DNA of 64,000 nt, from assembly GCA_020809705.1 (NCBI GenBank), contig CP085835.1, positions 3,472,001 to 3,536,000 on the forward strand, in the 5' to 3' direction. This DNA comes from Calonectria ilicicola (Eukaryota; Ascomycota; Sordariomycetes; Hypocreales; Nectriaceae). A program made the position numbers and the translations under genes. This document shows, piece by piece, positions 12,301 to 24,079 of the stretch (the stretch's first letter is position 1; every line of letters begins with the position of its first letter). The notes under the pieces are model-generated. The model ran no database searches. It saw only the letters and a program-made list of their open reading frames with translations, and had not been told where the DNA came from.

Positions 12301-13208
12301 GACGCTGCAGCTATCGCCATCCACTGCCGAAAGGGTCCCTTTGCCGCTATCGAGTGCCTTGAGACGGCCAACCTTATGATCACCGGCGCTATTCTCCAGG
12401 AACACAGCATCGCCCTGCTTAAGCAAACCCAGCCAGGCTTGGCGAACTCCTTCCTCGACCTGCGCGACCGACTGGGCTCTCCCGATGTCTCCAATTCGTC
12501 TTACTTGGTAACCGATCAATCCGTCATCACCGAGGCAGAAGCCAATTGGCGCAGCAAGGCAGACCAACAACTCGAGCTTACCATTCAGACTATCCGATCA
12601 CTCCCAGGCTTTGAGCGATTCCTGCTTCCTGTATCTGAAGCTGAGATGCTCGACGCCGCAAGCCTGGGCCCAATTATTATCCTTAACGCAAGCAAGCACC
12701 GATGCGACGCTTTTATCGTCCTCAAGTCCGGAATTCGCCTATTGGCCCTACCACGGGTCTCCCTCCCGGTGGTTGACCACCATCTCAAGAACCCCGAGTC
12801 TGTCGAAGCTCTCGGGTGGCTCTGGGAGGATATCGTCAAGCCGGTCCTTAGCGAAATGGGTCTTACTCAGCCATCGCCAGGCCGCCAATTGCCTCGCGTG
12901 TGGTGGGTTCCTACCGGCAAGCTGACCAAATTCCCACTCCACGCTGCTGGCTACCACCGACGACGGGATGGCGAGACTGCGCTGGACATGGTCATTTCTT
13001 CCTACGCTTCATCAGTTGGAGCCATTATTCACGAACGTCAACAAAAGGCAGCGCAACCGGCTGTTGTGACTGTCGCCGCCATGGATCAGGGGAGGGTATG
13101 TCGGCCATCGAACAGGCACGTCGCCAGGTCGATGAGGTACTTGATGTCTTGAAAATAAAGACATCTGCCCAACATCGACATAGGCTACTGCCTAAAAGAG
13201 AAGGATGA
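9340..13208 (+). CDS. Long TPR-array protein with a truncated, frame-shifted CHAT domain
   Basis: The open frame from 9340 to 13152 holds about 18 tetratricopeptide-like units of roughly 44 residues (variants of LNNLGxRLxxRYxxTG followed by a Leu-Glu-Glu-Ala-Ile helix). After these comes the first half of a CHAT (caspase-like) domain: GPIIILNASKHRCDAFIV, LPRVWWVPTGKLTKFPLHAAG, then a Ser-Tyr-Ala-Ser strand. Around 13083-13100 the family-like sequence jumps to another frame (EGMSAIEQARRQVDEVLDVL) and ends with TGA at 13206-13208. The HxxCHG-type and LSAC-type segments that carry the catalytic His and Cys in CHAT proteases are absent, so the product should be catalytically dead. An intron is likely at 9430-9543 (GTAAGT donor, ACTAAC branch, CAG acceptor). 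It is 114 nt, in phase and free of stops, which is why the frame stays open through it. Start could be 9340 or 9415. Confidence 0.8.
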
Positions 13209-14206
13209 AAAAAATAAATATTGATTGATGATTTTTTATACGCAGGAGAAATGTTTACAGGTCGAGGAAGGTTCGATTGCGATACAAATCCTTCAAGATG
13301 AAATGAGTTAATGACCTATTTTTACGATTTAATGAGAAAGAAAGAAACAAAAGAAAGCGGTTACAAAGAAACACAAGAGCGGAGGAAACAAGGAAAGCAA
13401 ACGGTGTGTATGTAGTTTTTTGAGACCTCATATAAGCTGGTCTTTTTGGGAATTCTCATACCCAATTTTTAGAGTAGAAAGTTAATCGTAATAGTTCACT
13501 GGGTAAGTGATCTGTCAGAAAAAAAAAACAAGAAACAGCACCGGAAACAATTTTTTGTTAACCGCAGCAGCTATTACGATCCTTTAACTTTGGCTATCAA
13601 TTGAAAGGGAAGAAGCACTTTACGTTTAGAGGATAACAGGAACTCAAGAATAGATATAGGTTTAGACTACTCTGGAAAATATACTTATGAATATAGAACT
13701 CATGCATGCTACTGCGCATTTTACAATAATACGAGTGACACTGGCTGGATCATCTCTACAATCTGCATATGATGGATTGGTGTGGGGATTGGTCAGATAG
13801 GGAAATATGATGGCAAAATCATGAAAGTTAAGCGCTTTACTTTGGATAATCCATCGTAGATGATTCGGTTATGATGAACATATTGAGCTTTCTCTATTTC
13901 ATGGTTGTGCGGGTGCTAGAGGATGTGCCTGAGGTGTTAGGCCATGCAGAGAGGTATGTGTGTTTTGGTTGGATATCCCCTATGAGAGGTAGCTCGACCT
14001 AGGCTAGGGAGCACTCCGATTATTCTTGCCTGCTAGATGCGATGGCAAAGTGGCAGCCTGTACCCTTTCTGCCGTACGATATATGAATGTAAAAGCTTGA
14101 GGTGAAGGTTTTCAATGACCTTGATGAGCCTTTGCTGTGAACCGTATCGAGACCAGGTATAAGAGCGGCTTCATGCAGAGAGAGAGGTATGTTAGCAGTA
14201 CACCCT

Positions 14207-14550
14207 GACCAAGTCTGGGGACGCTAAAATTGCAGTGCATGGAACCGTTTCTCCACAAACAACGATTAGTTGGGAGCTTGATCAAAAAGCTTTTTTGAGA
14301 CAGGTCGGTCATTCATTGGGTACAGTTAACTGATGACTTTACATGAGTCTTCAGTCAGAAACTTGAGATCTGTACTCTGGATGCTTGGTTTGTGGGAGTT
14401 CATTCATCAGATTAAAACGCAAACTAGCCAAGCAAAATAAAATAGTAGTGCACTTAATTGTATTTTCGGTAACATCGGACAGTAAGATTAGAGGTCTGTG
14501 GCCTTCGAGCAAGTCCCTGGGTTTGGCCGTTTAGTGCTAAAATTGCAGTG
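14207..14550 (+). repeat. Direct repeat copy A, bounded by the 15-mer GCTAAAATTGCAGTG
   Basis: It starts with CCAAGTCTGGGGAC and a perfect 15-mer at 14223-14237, and ends with a perfect 15-mer at 14536-14550. Inside are CTTGATCAAAAAAGC-like DNA, a TTCATTCAT segment and a well conserved block at about 14446-14520 (GCACTTAATTGTATTTTCGG and following). Copy B at 14620-14947 has the same order of blocks. No terminal inverted repeat or open frame is apparent. It may be a MITE-like or solo-element remnant, or a non-coding functional unit. Confidence 0.75.
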
Positions 14551-14619
14551 CTGATCGGTAGGTGAACTGTGGGTGTGGTGAAGTCCCTGTTCCGCTTATC
14601 TTTTTTGGACAGTCCCTCG

Positions 14620-14947
14620 GAGCCAAGTCTGGAGGAGCTAAAATTGCAGTGTAGGAACAACATCTATTTTTGGCAACCAGCTCTAATTTACAATTTATCT
14701 CGCATGCCAATCCCATGAAACCGTCTCTTCATAGCTAATGATCAGCTAGTGGCTTGATAAAAAAAGCTTTTAGAAAGATCTGTCTTTCATTATAGGAATT
14801 CATTCATAAGCCCAAACACAAGGTAGCCAAGAAAATGGAATGGCAGTGCACTTAATTGTATTTTCGGTAACATCGGGCAGTAAGATCAGGAGTCTGTGGT
14901 CTCCGAGCAAGTCCTGAGGCTGACCGTTTAGTGCTAATATTGCAGTG
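14620..14947 (+). repeat. Direct repeat copy B, same block order as copy A
   Basis: It opens with CCAAGTCTGGAGGA and a perfect 15-mer at 14637-14651, and closes with the variant GCTAATATTGCAGTG at 14933-14947. The block at about 14845-14917 matches copy A over roughly 70 bases with few differences, while the middle is more diverged. Distance between corresponding 15-mers is 414 at the left ends and 397 at the right ends, so the two copies form a tandem array with a period near 400 bp. Confidence 0.75.
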
Positions 14948-15305
14948 CACACCAGACTCCCCCTTTTCCCTGCTCTTCATCTCTCAGAGCACACCTCTCT
15001 CTCACGTTCCGCAAATCGAGGTCTAGCCCCGCTCAGATGAGGCTGATTATCATCCACGAACACATCGACATTCACGCTCATTTGACGGCTCTTTTTCGGC
15101 ATGTGACTTTGGCGCCAAAGGATGATAAATGAGTATTAGCCTCACATCAGTGATGTCGGGCCGCCTAACATACAGTCCAATGTTTAAAAGATTTCCCACG
15201 CATGAATAAATTCAACAAAAACCCTATCAAAAGTTAGAATAGAAAAGCCATGCCCCTTGCATGAATAATGATGGACAATGTTTACAGATAAGATGATAGA
15301 ATTTG

Positions 15306-17537
15306 CTAAACAGCCAAGAAATCCACATTCGCGCTTTGCTTGCCCAACTTCTTTCCATCGAAATAAACAGTAAACTCCATACTCGCGCCCGAAGGAACCA
15401 TCTCTACCTGGTAGCTTAATTTCTTGACTACCTTTCCATCAGGGCGACAATGATCTTCGAGTGACGAAAAAGGGACATCCACTAAGCAACGAATAGTGCA
15501 TAGGGTTTTGACGCTGGAGGTGCATCTCGTTGGCGGGGATCCATCCTCACAGTACTTGATGTCGATACTGAACTCTCCCCCAAAATCGCTCGAATAGCAA
15601 TCTCGGTATCCGGAAGATACGGGGGCTTTTTTGGAGACACTTTCACCCTAAATCACATTAACCAAGCTGCGAAACGATAGTGACGATGGGGTACACACCT
15701 TCTTGAGGTACCAATCCATTTGACTCTTTGCTCTCCACACGTCATAGTTTGCATCCCATACCTTTGTATCTTCGGGCTCAATATGTTTCTCGTCATCCCA
15801 AGTAGGTCTGTATTTGATCCCAAGGCTAGCCCTAGCAATAGTTGAGGTGATGGCAATCACTGGCCCAGCCGTCGGTTCGTTTTCTTCGAGGCCACCATTG
15901 ACGCCGTCGAGGAACCCTTTCAGCACAGCGCCTCGACAAATCGCGGTACGACTGATTTTACCGCAGTTAGTCAGTCTATGTTCTAATTCCGACATTGGCA
16001 GTAAATTTACTCACGGGTTCATTCCTCGAGATTGCAAAATTTCCATCCTTGACATTGAGTATTTCTCTTGAAGATGATCAAAAAGATACGGACTTCCGCC
16101 CAGTCCTCCCACCAGTATGACAGCCTAAATACATAATTAATTAATGACCCATGCCTTTGATAGGGTATTTCGCATACCGTTATAGAAAGGCCTTGCTTCG
16201 AGGCTTTCGTCACTTGGGCATCAATTAACCTTCTTATTCGGCCAAAGATTGGTGCAAAAGCCTGCTCTATGTGGCATCTGTCGGGATTATTTGTCAGTTA
16301 AAGTAATTACTGCCTCAATGTAGGAACACGTACGATTTAAAGTGAATTCTTCCCTTTTTTATGTGCGGTTCCTTTGTCAAGTCATCTTGACTTTCGTTTA
16401 CAAATATCTCCGGGGGCATGCGGACGATGTATTCTTTGTTTTCGTCTGGCTTAAACTGAGGCTTGATGCGCTCCTGCCATTCATGCGTCAAGATATCCTT
16501 GACGCCAGCCCTGCTGAGTTTGTTCCACTTTCGGCCAAGACGTTGCTTGCAAATACCCTCGAAATCTTGATCGATGAAGATTCCTCCACATAGATCGCCT
16601 AATAAAAAGAAACCTGTCAGTCTTTTAATACACCATTAGAATATAGCGTGGCTTACCCATTCCCTCGACTGCTTCATGCATTCGGATTGGGTCAGTGGAC
16701 GCGATGCGGTAGGTGATCAGATCCTGATGATAGTGAGTATGATAGACTCATTTGGATCGCAAACAACTTACCACAGTACCACCCCCAGCATCACAAACGA
16801 GGTACAAACTATCCTTCTTTCCTACCTGGCCAGGCTCGCTTAGAGTTGACAAGGCTGCTGCTTCGGGTTCAGGAGCAAATGAGAGAATGGTTTGTCCAGC
16901 AGGTCGGTGGTCAAGCATCCCTGCCTGTCTTGCCGCCCTTTCCATGCCTTGGCGCGCATAGCCCTTCCAAATTGCTGGCACAGTGAGGACAATGTGAAAA
17001 GGTAAAGACTCAACCACTGACTTGGAGCGGGCCTTTGTAATTGTTTGGAGCACATGCTGCCATAGAAGTCGCAGGTAGTCGGCGACAGCGTCAACAGGGG
17101 ATTTGTTGCTTTCAGCCAACTGCCTTCTAGCACGCAAGACATACTCGTGTTGCCGTATTTGAGGACTCATGTCTTCTTCCTTTAGTAGCAAGAGCTTGAA
17201 CCAGCGCACGGGGTCAGAGTCGGGGTGAATTCCAAAGCCCCATTCCAACTCATCCGATTCATAGGAGAGCTCTGTTGGGGCTTTCCCTTCTTCCCGCCCA
17301 GTACCGGGCCAACTTGTGATGACATTAACATGATCTCTCTCAAAGTCTGCATTAGTAGCCCACGCGACACCAGAGAAGCTAGAAATAGGTAAGTTTTAGA
17401 TTGGATAGAACGTCACCTCAGTGCATAGGTACTCACGTCGTGCCAAAATCAATGCCAATCACCAAATAGTCATGGCTATCACTTCGGGAGGTAAAGGGAA
17501 ATTTGGGTCGGTCCACCAACCCTCGACTGTGGAACAT
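15306..17537 (-). CDS. Hsp70-like actin-fold ATPase, 614 aa, eight exons
   Basis: Exons (minus strand): 17537-17437, 17378-16772, 16723-16657, 16598-16334, 16277-16178, 16124-16015, 15951-15699 and 15647-15306, totalling 1845 nt with phases that close exactly. Phosphate-1 motif is VIGIDFGTT with SGVAWA across the first intron. The middle has LPFHIVLTVPAIWKGYARQ and PEPEAAAL. Phosphate-2 is CDAGGGTVVDLITY, and the adenosine motif is AVILVGGLGGSPYL. The C-terminal ~200 residues are not a canonical Hsp70 substrate domain, and there is no EEVD end. This matches the large family of fungal Hsp70-like proteins (HSPA12-like) whose client is unknown and which are expanded in moulds. No signal peptide, so probably cytosolic. 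All nucleotide-binding motifs are intact. Confidence 0.93.
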
Positions 17538-18645
17538 TTTTGAACCAAATTGCCAGCCTCTTAGCTTTGGCTGGGGTAGTTGCATGTATTAAACAAGTGA
17601 GAAGCTGCAGAAGTTGGCAGGTCAGAAACAGACTTGATTTTCGAATTTCTGGGCAATCTATACAATTTTACGTGCTCTAAACTGAGGGGCGCGAACCAGG
17701 TCCTTGATACAGCAATTCTGGCTGCCTCTTACATATCTACGGCTGCCTGGCATTCTCGCTAGCTGGGCTGGCTTTCCCCCCGCTCTCAAAGCCACCAAAG
17801 CAAATGCGAAAGACCAAGAACGAGGCAGATTTGAGGAGGGCTATGCCAATAAAGTCGTCGAAGATTATTCAAGTGCCCCGCAGCGGCTTGAATTCCATGG
17901 GTAATCTAGGACAGTCGTGGGCCTTCGTCCCATCACCATATACACGTGACATGACGTGGCTGCTCCCTGATAAGCACTAGAAAATACCTTACTTTGCTCG
18001 GGCGAGACTGGTAGCGCCGATCTTGGCGGATGTCAATTATTGGAACGCCCGACTTGAATTGATGGGGCTATCGGGCGATGAAATGGCAAATAACGCCTCA
18101 CCTGACAACGCATATTCCCTTGTCTACCTATTTGAGACCAGCTGAAGCGCCACATGATCCAGAAGAGGTATAGCGGGTCAAGAATGTTTGGCGGTTGGCC
18201 AGTTTCGGGAGAAGTGACTTTAATAAGATGTAGCGGCATGGGTTCAAGCCACGATCGTAGCGCAAGCATGTTATTACTGGCGCGGTCTTCTGCGCGAAGT
18301 GGCAAATGGAAGGGGGCGGTGCAACAACCGCTTTTGGTGAAGCCTTGCACTTTCGGGCGAAACAGCAGGCAGCAAAAAGGCGCCTACAGATATTTGTTTT
18401 TAAAGTGGAAAATTGCCAAGTAATCTGGCTCGCGAAATACTCCATTTGCCTGCGGCATGGAAAAATAAGACTAAAGTACCAACTTTGGGACAATAATCCT
18501 CAGTGTCCGGCTCTCACTGCGGTGTCCATGATTATCATCACAACTTCCCCATCCCCCTTCTTCTTCTTTTTCTGGCTGCATTTATGTTATTTTCCGTCAT
18601 TCAATTTCTCATATTGATAATATTGATCCATATCAAAATCGACCT
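17538..18645. other. Divergent intergenic region between the Hsp70-like and coiled-coil genes
   Basis: About 1.1 kb without recognisable coding sequence; frames of 100-120 codons overlap on both strands and have no domain. The last 130 bases are T- and C-rich (TTCTTCTTTTTCTGG) and are a probable leader for the gene starting at 18646. Confidence 0.5.
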
Positions 18646-19922
18646 ATGTCAGGACCGGTCGCTACCATGCAGCGCCAGGAGCCGCATTGCCAGGCCTACT
18701 CAGGACCGCCTCCCGAGAATGTCCTGCCAACGAATGGTGTTAGAAAAGTCCAACCTATCGGAACTGAGATGGAGGCAGAGTATGCCATGGATCAACAAGT
18801 CGAGCCAACGTTGGGTTACACAGAAACTGTTGATAACATTGAGATGAATTCCCCGCAGGACACCCATATTGCGGTATTGGTTGAGGCTCTCGACGAAATG
18901 CAGAGAGAGCGAGACATGGCTGAGAGAAAACTTTCCCAAGTAAATAATGAGCTGGAGAAAACTTTTTCTCGGCTAAGAGAGCAAGTTCATGAAAGGAATC
19001 ACTTCCAAGAAGAGGCAGATGCCTACAAACGGCGCTGGAACAAACTAGGTTCTGAACTAAACAATTTACGGGCGATGAACCAAGGCTTTTACCAGGTCAC
19101 AGATGGTTATCTCATTGATCTAATAGTACATCTTCGACACGAAATTGAAAGTTTTGCAATCCAGTATTTTGAAGGCTACGACCTAAAGACAGTATACAAG
19201 GTCCGAGGAGAGTATGCAAAGTACATGGAAGGGACTGTGCCAGACTCCGTCGAGTATTTCAGATCATCAGAAAAACGCTCAGCAATTATCCGGGTCTTTC
19301 TTTGGCTTGTTTTGCGTTACGAAATCTTCAATAAATATCATTGGCTGGGATTGCAGTCTTCCTATCATATGCAGCACATGAGACGACAGTTGGTATCTAG
19401 TCAGTGTATTCATTTGGACGCGATGGCAACCCTTGGCCCCTTAGCTAATGAAAAACAATAGACCGACCCAGAGAGATTACTGCACAGGCTCAGCGAAAGT
19501 TTCGCATTTGGAATGCCACGACAGTGGAGCTACTACTCGCAGCTACAGACCTGGATTCAGCTCAGGGTCACTTACGGAGGAAAAGAGAAGATGTTGTTCT
19601 GAAAATTTCGCGGAGCATTCGGTTGCTTGCAAAACAAGACCCAAAAGGATTCGAGGATCAGCTACGGGCAATCATAGACTCTGCCCATACGCTCGATCAG
19701 GAGATTTGCAAACAGGTAGCCTCGGTACGCTGGGCGACAACACCCAACCTGAAGCCTTTCAATTCAGCCAGCATGGAACACGAGTCTCAGGATTCTGCTT
19801 TGAAAAAGAACCCTGTGGTTAGACTGTCCGTGGCTCCTGGTGTGAGAAAATGGGGTAAATCTACTGGTGAAGATTTTGAGGTTGAAACCCAACTATTGAA
19901 GGAGGTTGTGATTTGCATGTAG
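18646..19922 (+). CDS. Coiled-coil protein of unknown function, about 404 aa
   Basis: Exon 1 runs from 18646 to 19399 and exon 2 from 19462 to 19922. The intron 19400-19461 (62 nt, GTCAGT donor, GCTAATG branch, AATAG acceptor) joins the frames exactly. An alternative intron 19393-19487 (GTATCT donor) also keeps frame. Residues about 80-150 form a charged coiled coil (MQRERDMAERKLSQVNNELE, then Phe-Ser-Arg-Leu-Arg-Glu). A compact segment follows with Trp/Tyr/Phe motifs (IRVFLWLVLRYEIFNKYHW) that looks like a conserved globular domain. The second exon is helical up to about residue 355, then polar and disordered. It appears to be a fungus-specific family; I recognise no enzyme motif. No signal peptide or membrane segment. 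Confidence 0.7.
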
Positions 19923-20214
19923 TAAGAAGCCATAACGGCGAAATACTCTGTAAGTAGTATTGAGTTGATCTGGCCATGTCTTATGATATCCTAGTATAGC
20001 TTTTCTAATCCCATGATAACTCATTATAATACCATACGCGTGCAAGATTAGTATAAATCATCGCGTCCACATCTTTCTTAATACATTTATTTATCAAAGC
20101 TAGCTGTCCTGTAAAGAGGTACCTAATACAATCTTTCTTGCCATTTGCCTAAGACAAGGTTTGTTAATTGCTTCATTCTCATATAAATTCTTCCAATGTT
20201 CATTCGTTTCAAAT

Positions 20215-23200
20215 TCAATTTAACATGTTGAATCCTTCTCCATGATCGGACTTCCCAGCCTCCTCAAGTGTTGACAGAAATTGGACATCTCCTGGTTTCC
20301 CTTTTTGGCAAACTTCAACCGCTGGAGTTTCTATGAGAAAGTCTAATGTTTCCTGAGTTGTATCCAATCCAGTAGTTACCAAGTCACAAGTTTCATTTGC
20401 TAGCAAGGGGAGATCATGAAAACTCGAGCTTTGGTGGATAACAGATTCGTGCTCCTCAAAATCTTGCACTAATTTTAGGCATGTCGAGATCTGTTCCTTG
20501 GTATACGTGTCTTCTCTTTCATGTAGACAAGAGTGTAGATATCCTTTGAACCTTGATATCGAATCTTTTGCATCTTGGGTCGAGGTCTCCTCGAAGTCTT
20601 GATGTAATCAAATTAGTAGTTGTTAGTTAACAGTATGGTTGCTTTATCAAACTTACAAGGTGACGGGATGCTGACCGACTTATCAAGTGAAAAAACGATT
20701 CTGTATATTCCAGCCCACTTTTGATCATCAGATTTACCGCGGATCCGTTTTTGAATCTTGGCCTTTTGTGATTGGTCAATGCTTTCAAAGATTGGCTCCT
20801 GAAGTTGTCTCGTGCATGGACTGTCAGACCGTTGATGTACCTCAAGATCGGCTTCTTGACCAAAACAAGAGAAGCAACGTCGACATTTGTACATAAGAGC
20901 ACAATGGCGGCGATAAATATGTTCCCTAGGCGATTCAATGATTAGAATAGCATGAACCTAGGACCTCAGGCCCAAAAAAGGAGGGGGAAATACGTCTTTC
21001 ACAAAAAGAAAACTTACTTCAATCTGGGGATATTTGACCACTTCTTCTTCTCACATGATCGGTGTATGTCTGGGTTTCCTTTATAAAAGGGACACGCGAG
21101 ATATCTCTTGCTATCACCAGCTGCTAGGCTTTGCAAAGCTGCAGGCGTCTGACCACGTTGGATGCCAGTATCTTTAGATGTGAGACCGCTCAGAGCAGTA
21201 CGTTTCAAAGACTCTCTGTTCTCGGCATCAAATGTGGAAGGGGGAGAATGTGTCATTGGTTCGCAGGACATGGCGTTTTCATTCGTATGGCCTAGCGCAT
21301 CTCCCGGGTTATAGGTTTCAAAATTTATATCCATCTCAGAGGCGCCTCCCTGTAACCATGGCAAAGTGGCTTCAGCGTTAACGGTGCGATAATCTCTGTA
21401 AGCTTGTGTCTTCGTCCTTTTTCGTACTTCGGAAACAACCGAATTTTCTGATAGCATATTATTGCTTTGACGCTCACCACCATTCGATTGACGAATACCT
21501 GGCAATCCAATGCTAGGCTCGAAATAAGATGACGCGTCAGTTAGGCTCTGAAACCCATTCTCAGTGAATTCCCAAGAGAAGAGATTCGAGTCACACGAAA
21601 AATCAAAATTTGTATGACTGGAGTTGAAAAGAGGTGGACTTTTTGGTTTCCATTCCATATCAGTATATTGTTTCTGACCATCAGTTTCTATGAGAGATTC
21701 CTCATCTCCCACCACTGGCGCAAAATTGCCATTGTCTTTGTGAATCGCGGCACTCTCAACGTCCGTTGGAAACCAAGGCAATTTATGAGAGTGAGCCTTT
21801 GGGATAGTATATCCGGGGTCTTTGATACAGGAATCATGTATCTGTTTCAGCGTGGTGACGACTTCATCGCTCGAAGCCCTTTGATCTTTGTCGACAACAA
21901 GCATTTTATCCTTGATTAGGCTCAAAAGATCGCGAACTTGGGAACTAGTATGTTCCGAGTCATATATATCGGCAATCAACTTCAAAATAATTAGCTATTA
22001 TTCATTGAAGTTGAAATTGAAACCGAAACTGGCATAGACTTGCCGACTTACCTTCGATAGAGGGGACTTGATTTGAGCTATAGTGGATGTATTATTTAAA
22101 TTTGGCTCAATGTCGAAGAATGGTTGAATTCTCCCTCCTGCAACAAGGATACCGTGGGCCTCTTTTAATTTCTCCACTCCGCCATCAAGCCATATTGTGA
22201 ACTCAAGAAAAACACATCCCAATGACCAAATGTCGTTTTTTCGACTCAGACTTTTTTTCAGGCATATCTCGGGCGCTAGATAGGCAAGTGTTCCTCCTGC
22301 CGATAAAGTAGACTCCGTGCGACTCCGTAATGTGTGAAATTCCGTCAAACCGAAATCAGCAACCTTCAAGACGCCCAATGGGTGACCAGGGTCGGAATCG
22401 ACCAATTCACTGGAGTGCAAAATATTTTCAGGCTTAATATCCCCGTGTATCCCACACTCATACTCATCGATGGTTCGGTCATCACTTGAAGTTCCGGGAG
22501 AAATGGAAGGACTGTGAATGTTCTTCAACCCCGAAGCCAATCCATGCAATTGTTTTGATGCCCATAATGACATTCAGTAGTTCATTGGTGGCTTTGGATG
22601 GGTCCTCCAAAGATCGCGCAGACTTCCGCCATCCGCCCACGGTAATATGATATAGAAGGCATTATGTCTCCGATATGTCGCGATTGCTTTGATAATATGT
22701 GGGTGAGATATCGCTTGGCTGCTGAACCTTTCCAACGCTGCCGCTTCTCTCTCGAAGGCTTTCTCAGTGGAGTCCCCAACTAACAACTGTTTAATGGCCA
22801 AATTCCGGGTCCAAGAGTCAGCACCCGATTCTTCTACCAGTGGAAATTGTAAAGATGGATGGATAATAGCCTTGTGTACTTTGCTGAACCCCCCGGAGTA
22901 GTTACTTGGCGAAGTCTTTATAAAAGGCAAGACTTCGAAGGGATTGAGCTCATAATTGGTAAATTCAAGGTTCAATGGCTTGAATACTGGAGGCATAAAG
23001 GCGTACTGGTTGATTTCGAACGCTTCGAGGTCGCGAGGCTGCCAGACAATAACATTGGAATCAAGCGATCGTAATGAGTCTCTGGAGCGTAATGAGACAG
23101 TCAACCCTTTGTCATTTTTCACTGTGGAAGGAGGCAGAGACGAATCATCAATTCCTTCTCTCGTGAAAGTAACGATATCTTTAGTCTTATCCATGAGAAC

Positions 23201-23644
23201 AAGAACTGCAAAGATCTTGACCTGAGGTTTCAATTCGACATGTCCGTTGCATATACTGTCGGCAAAGGCATTGAGGAGAAAGCCGGGAATGATGCAATTT
23301 CGTTTCCTCAACTCCATGGCAACACAATCTGGTTGAATGATCTTGTGTAGCTGTACATGCGGAACGAATTGTAGGCCATCAAAGGTAGTGACCATTGCCG
23401 CTTGAAGCATGGCCTTCATTGAGGTAGTGTCACGGTCTGGCATGGTTGAGGTTGGCACGCCCAAAGTTACTCTGGATGGCGTGAGTCTAGAGTTGGGCGC
23501 GGCAAAGGGAGACTCGGGTTCTGTTGATCCCAGCTGGTTTTCATTTGGCTCGCGGACATGTGGTGAGCCCAAACATTCATGTTGAAAATGTGAGCCAGTC
23601 ATTTGTGTCCCAAGTGGGCTGGGACTGGGCGTGGATGGGGCCAT
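20215..23644 (-). pseudogene. Protein kinase fused to C2H2 zinc fingers, interrupted by one in-frame TGA
   Basis: Exons (minus): 23644-22052, 21979-21018, 20925-20657 and 20597-20215, together 3207 nt (1069 codons) with exact phases. The first ~260 residues are a fungal extension. The kinase follows: Gly-rich loop SGGFSKVHKA, catalytic Lys in LAIKQL, Glu in FEREAAALE, HGDIKPEN catalytic loop, VADFGL, GTLAYLAPEI and DIWSLGCVFLEF, so all key residues are present. After a linker come Cys/His motifs (CPFYKGNPDIHRSC, KCRRCFSCFG, LEVHQRSDSPC) typical of fungal C2H2 proteins. A TGA at 22574-22576 falls between strand 5/alpha-D (ending Pro-Pro-Met-Asn-Tyr) and MSLWASKQLHGLASGLKNIH, in the same frame, and no intron removes it. 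The product is either truncated, read through, or repaired. The first Met at 23644 is preferred. Confidence 0.8.
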
Positions 23645-24079
23645 TTTTGGTTTGGAGACAAAGAGAAGGTGGATGAAATTTCCCCCACAAAATTTTTCCT
23701 CCCCTCTTCCCACTGAATATATGGCCAATAAACACGCCGAAGGTATTGCGCAGCTGCGCGTTATCCATCAAGCCTCATTGCTTCCTGGGGAACCAGACAA
23801 GTTGTGGCTGAGAACTCCGAGCTCCACGCCACACGCCAAACGCCACAGCCCCTATCGCAGTCCCCCACCTCAGCCCACAACAACTACACAGCTGTGGCAA
23901 GACGGATTATCCACAGTCTTCTCTGAAGACAGCCAAGATAGCCACAATCTCTCATTCGAATAAGCAAGCAGGAACCAAGATCGATTTTTTTGGCAGCTCC
24001 ATAAGGGGCGCGTCACCATATTAGACCTATGGGGGATAATTAACCCACCGACTAACAAACACAAGATCTTGCTTCTTCA
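23645..24079. other. Intergenic region between kinase start and helicase end
   Basis: A 435-bp gap between two genes on the minus strand. It must hold the kinase promoter and the helicase terminator. No clear TATA box was found; CCACAGCTGTGG-like and CCACCT sequences occur around 23860-23905 but are not assigned. Confidence 0.45.

Larger units (their letters stand above)
13209..15305. other. Gene-free stretch carrying the 15-mer repeats
   Basis: No coding region is supportable. The left part (13209-14200) looks like unique AT-rich DNA downstream of the TPR gene. The right part (14207-14947) is a tandem pair of related ~330-bp segments listed separately. The last ~350 bases form the 3' flank of the Hsp70-like gene. 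Confidence 0.6.

Noticed and set aside
13863..13935. Possible box C/D snoRNA (ATGATGA followed by CTGA)
   Set aside because: There is no terminal stem, no C'/D' pair and no guide match that could be assessed; such short words occur by chance.
17700..18620. Several 60-120-codon open frames between the Hsp70-like and coiled-coil genes
   Set aside because: They overlap on both strands, have no domain and no splice-linked continuation.
22540..22640. An intron around the TGA of the kinase gene
   Set aside because: No GT donor with a branch point and acceptor of suitable phase exists near the stop, and flanking residues belong to the kinase fold.
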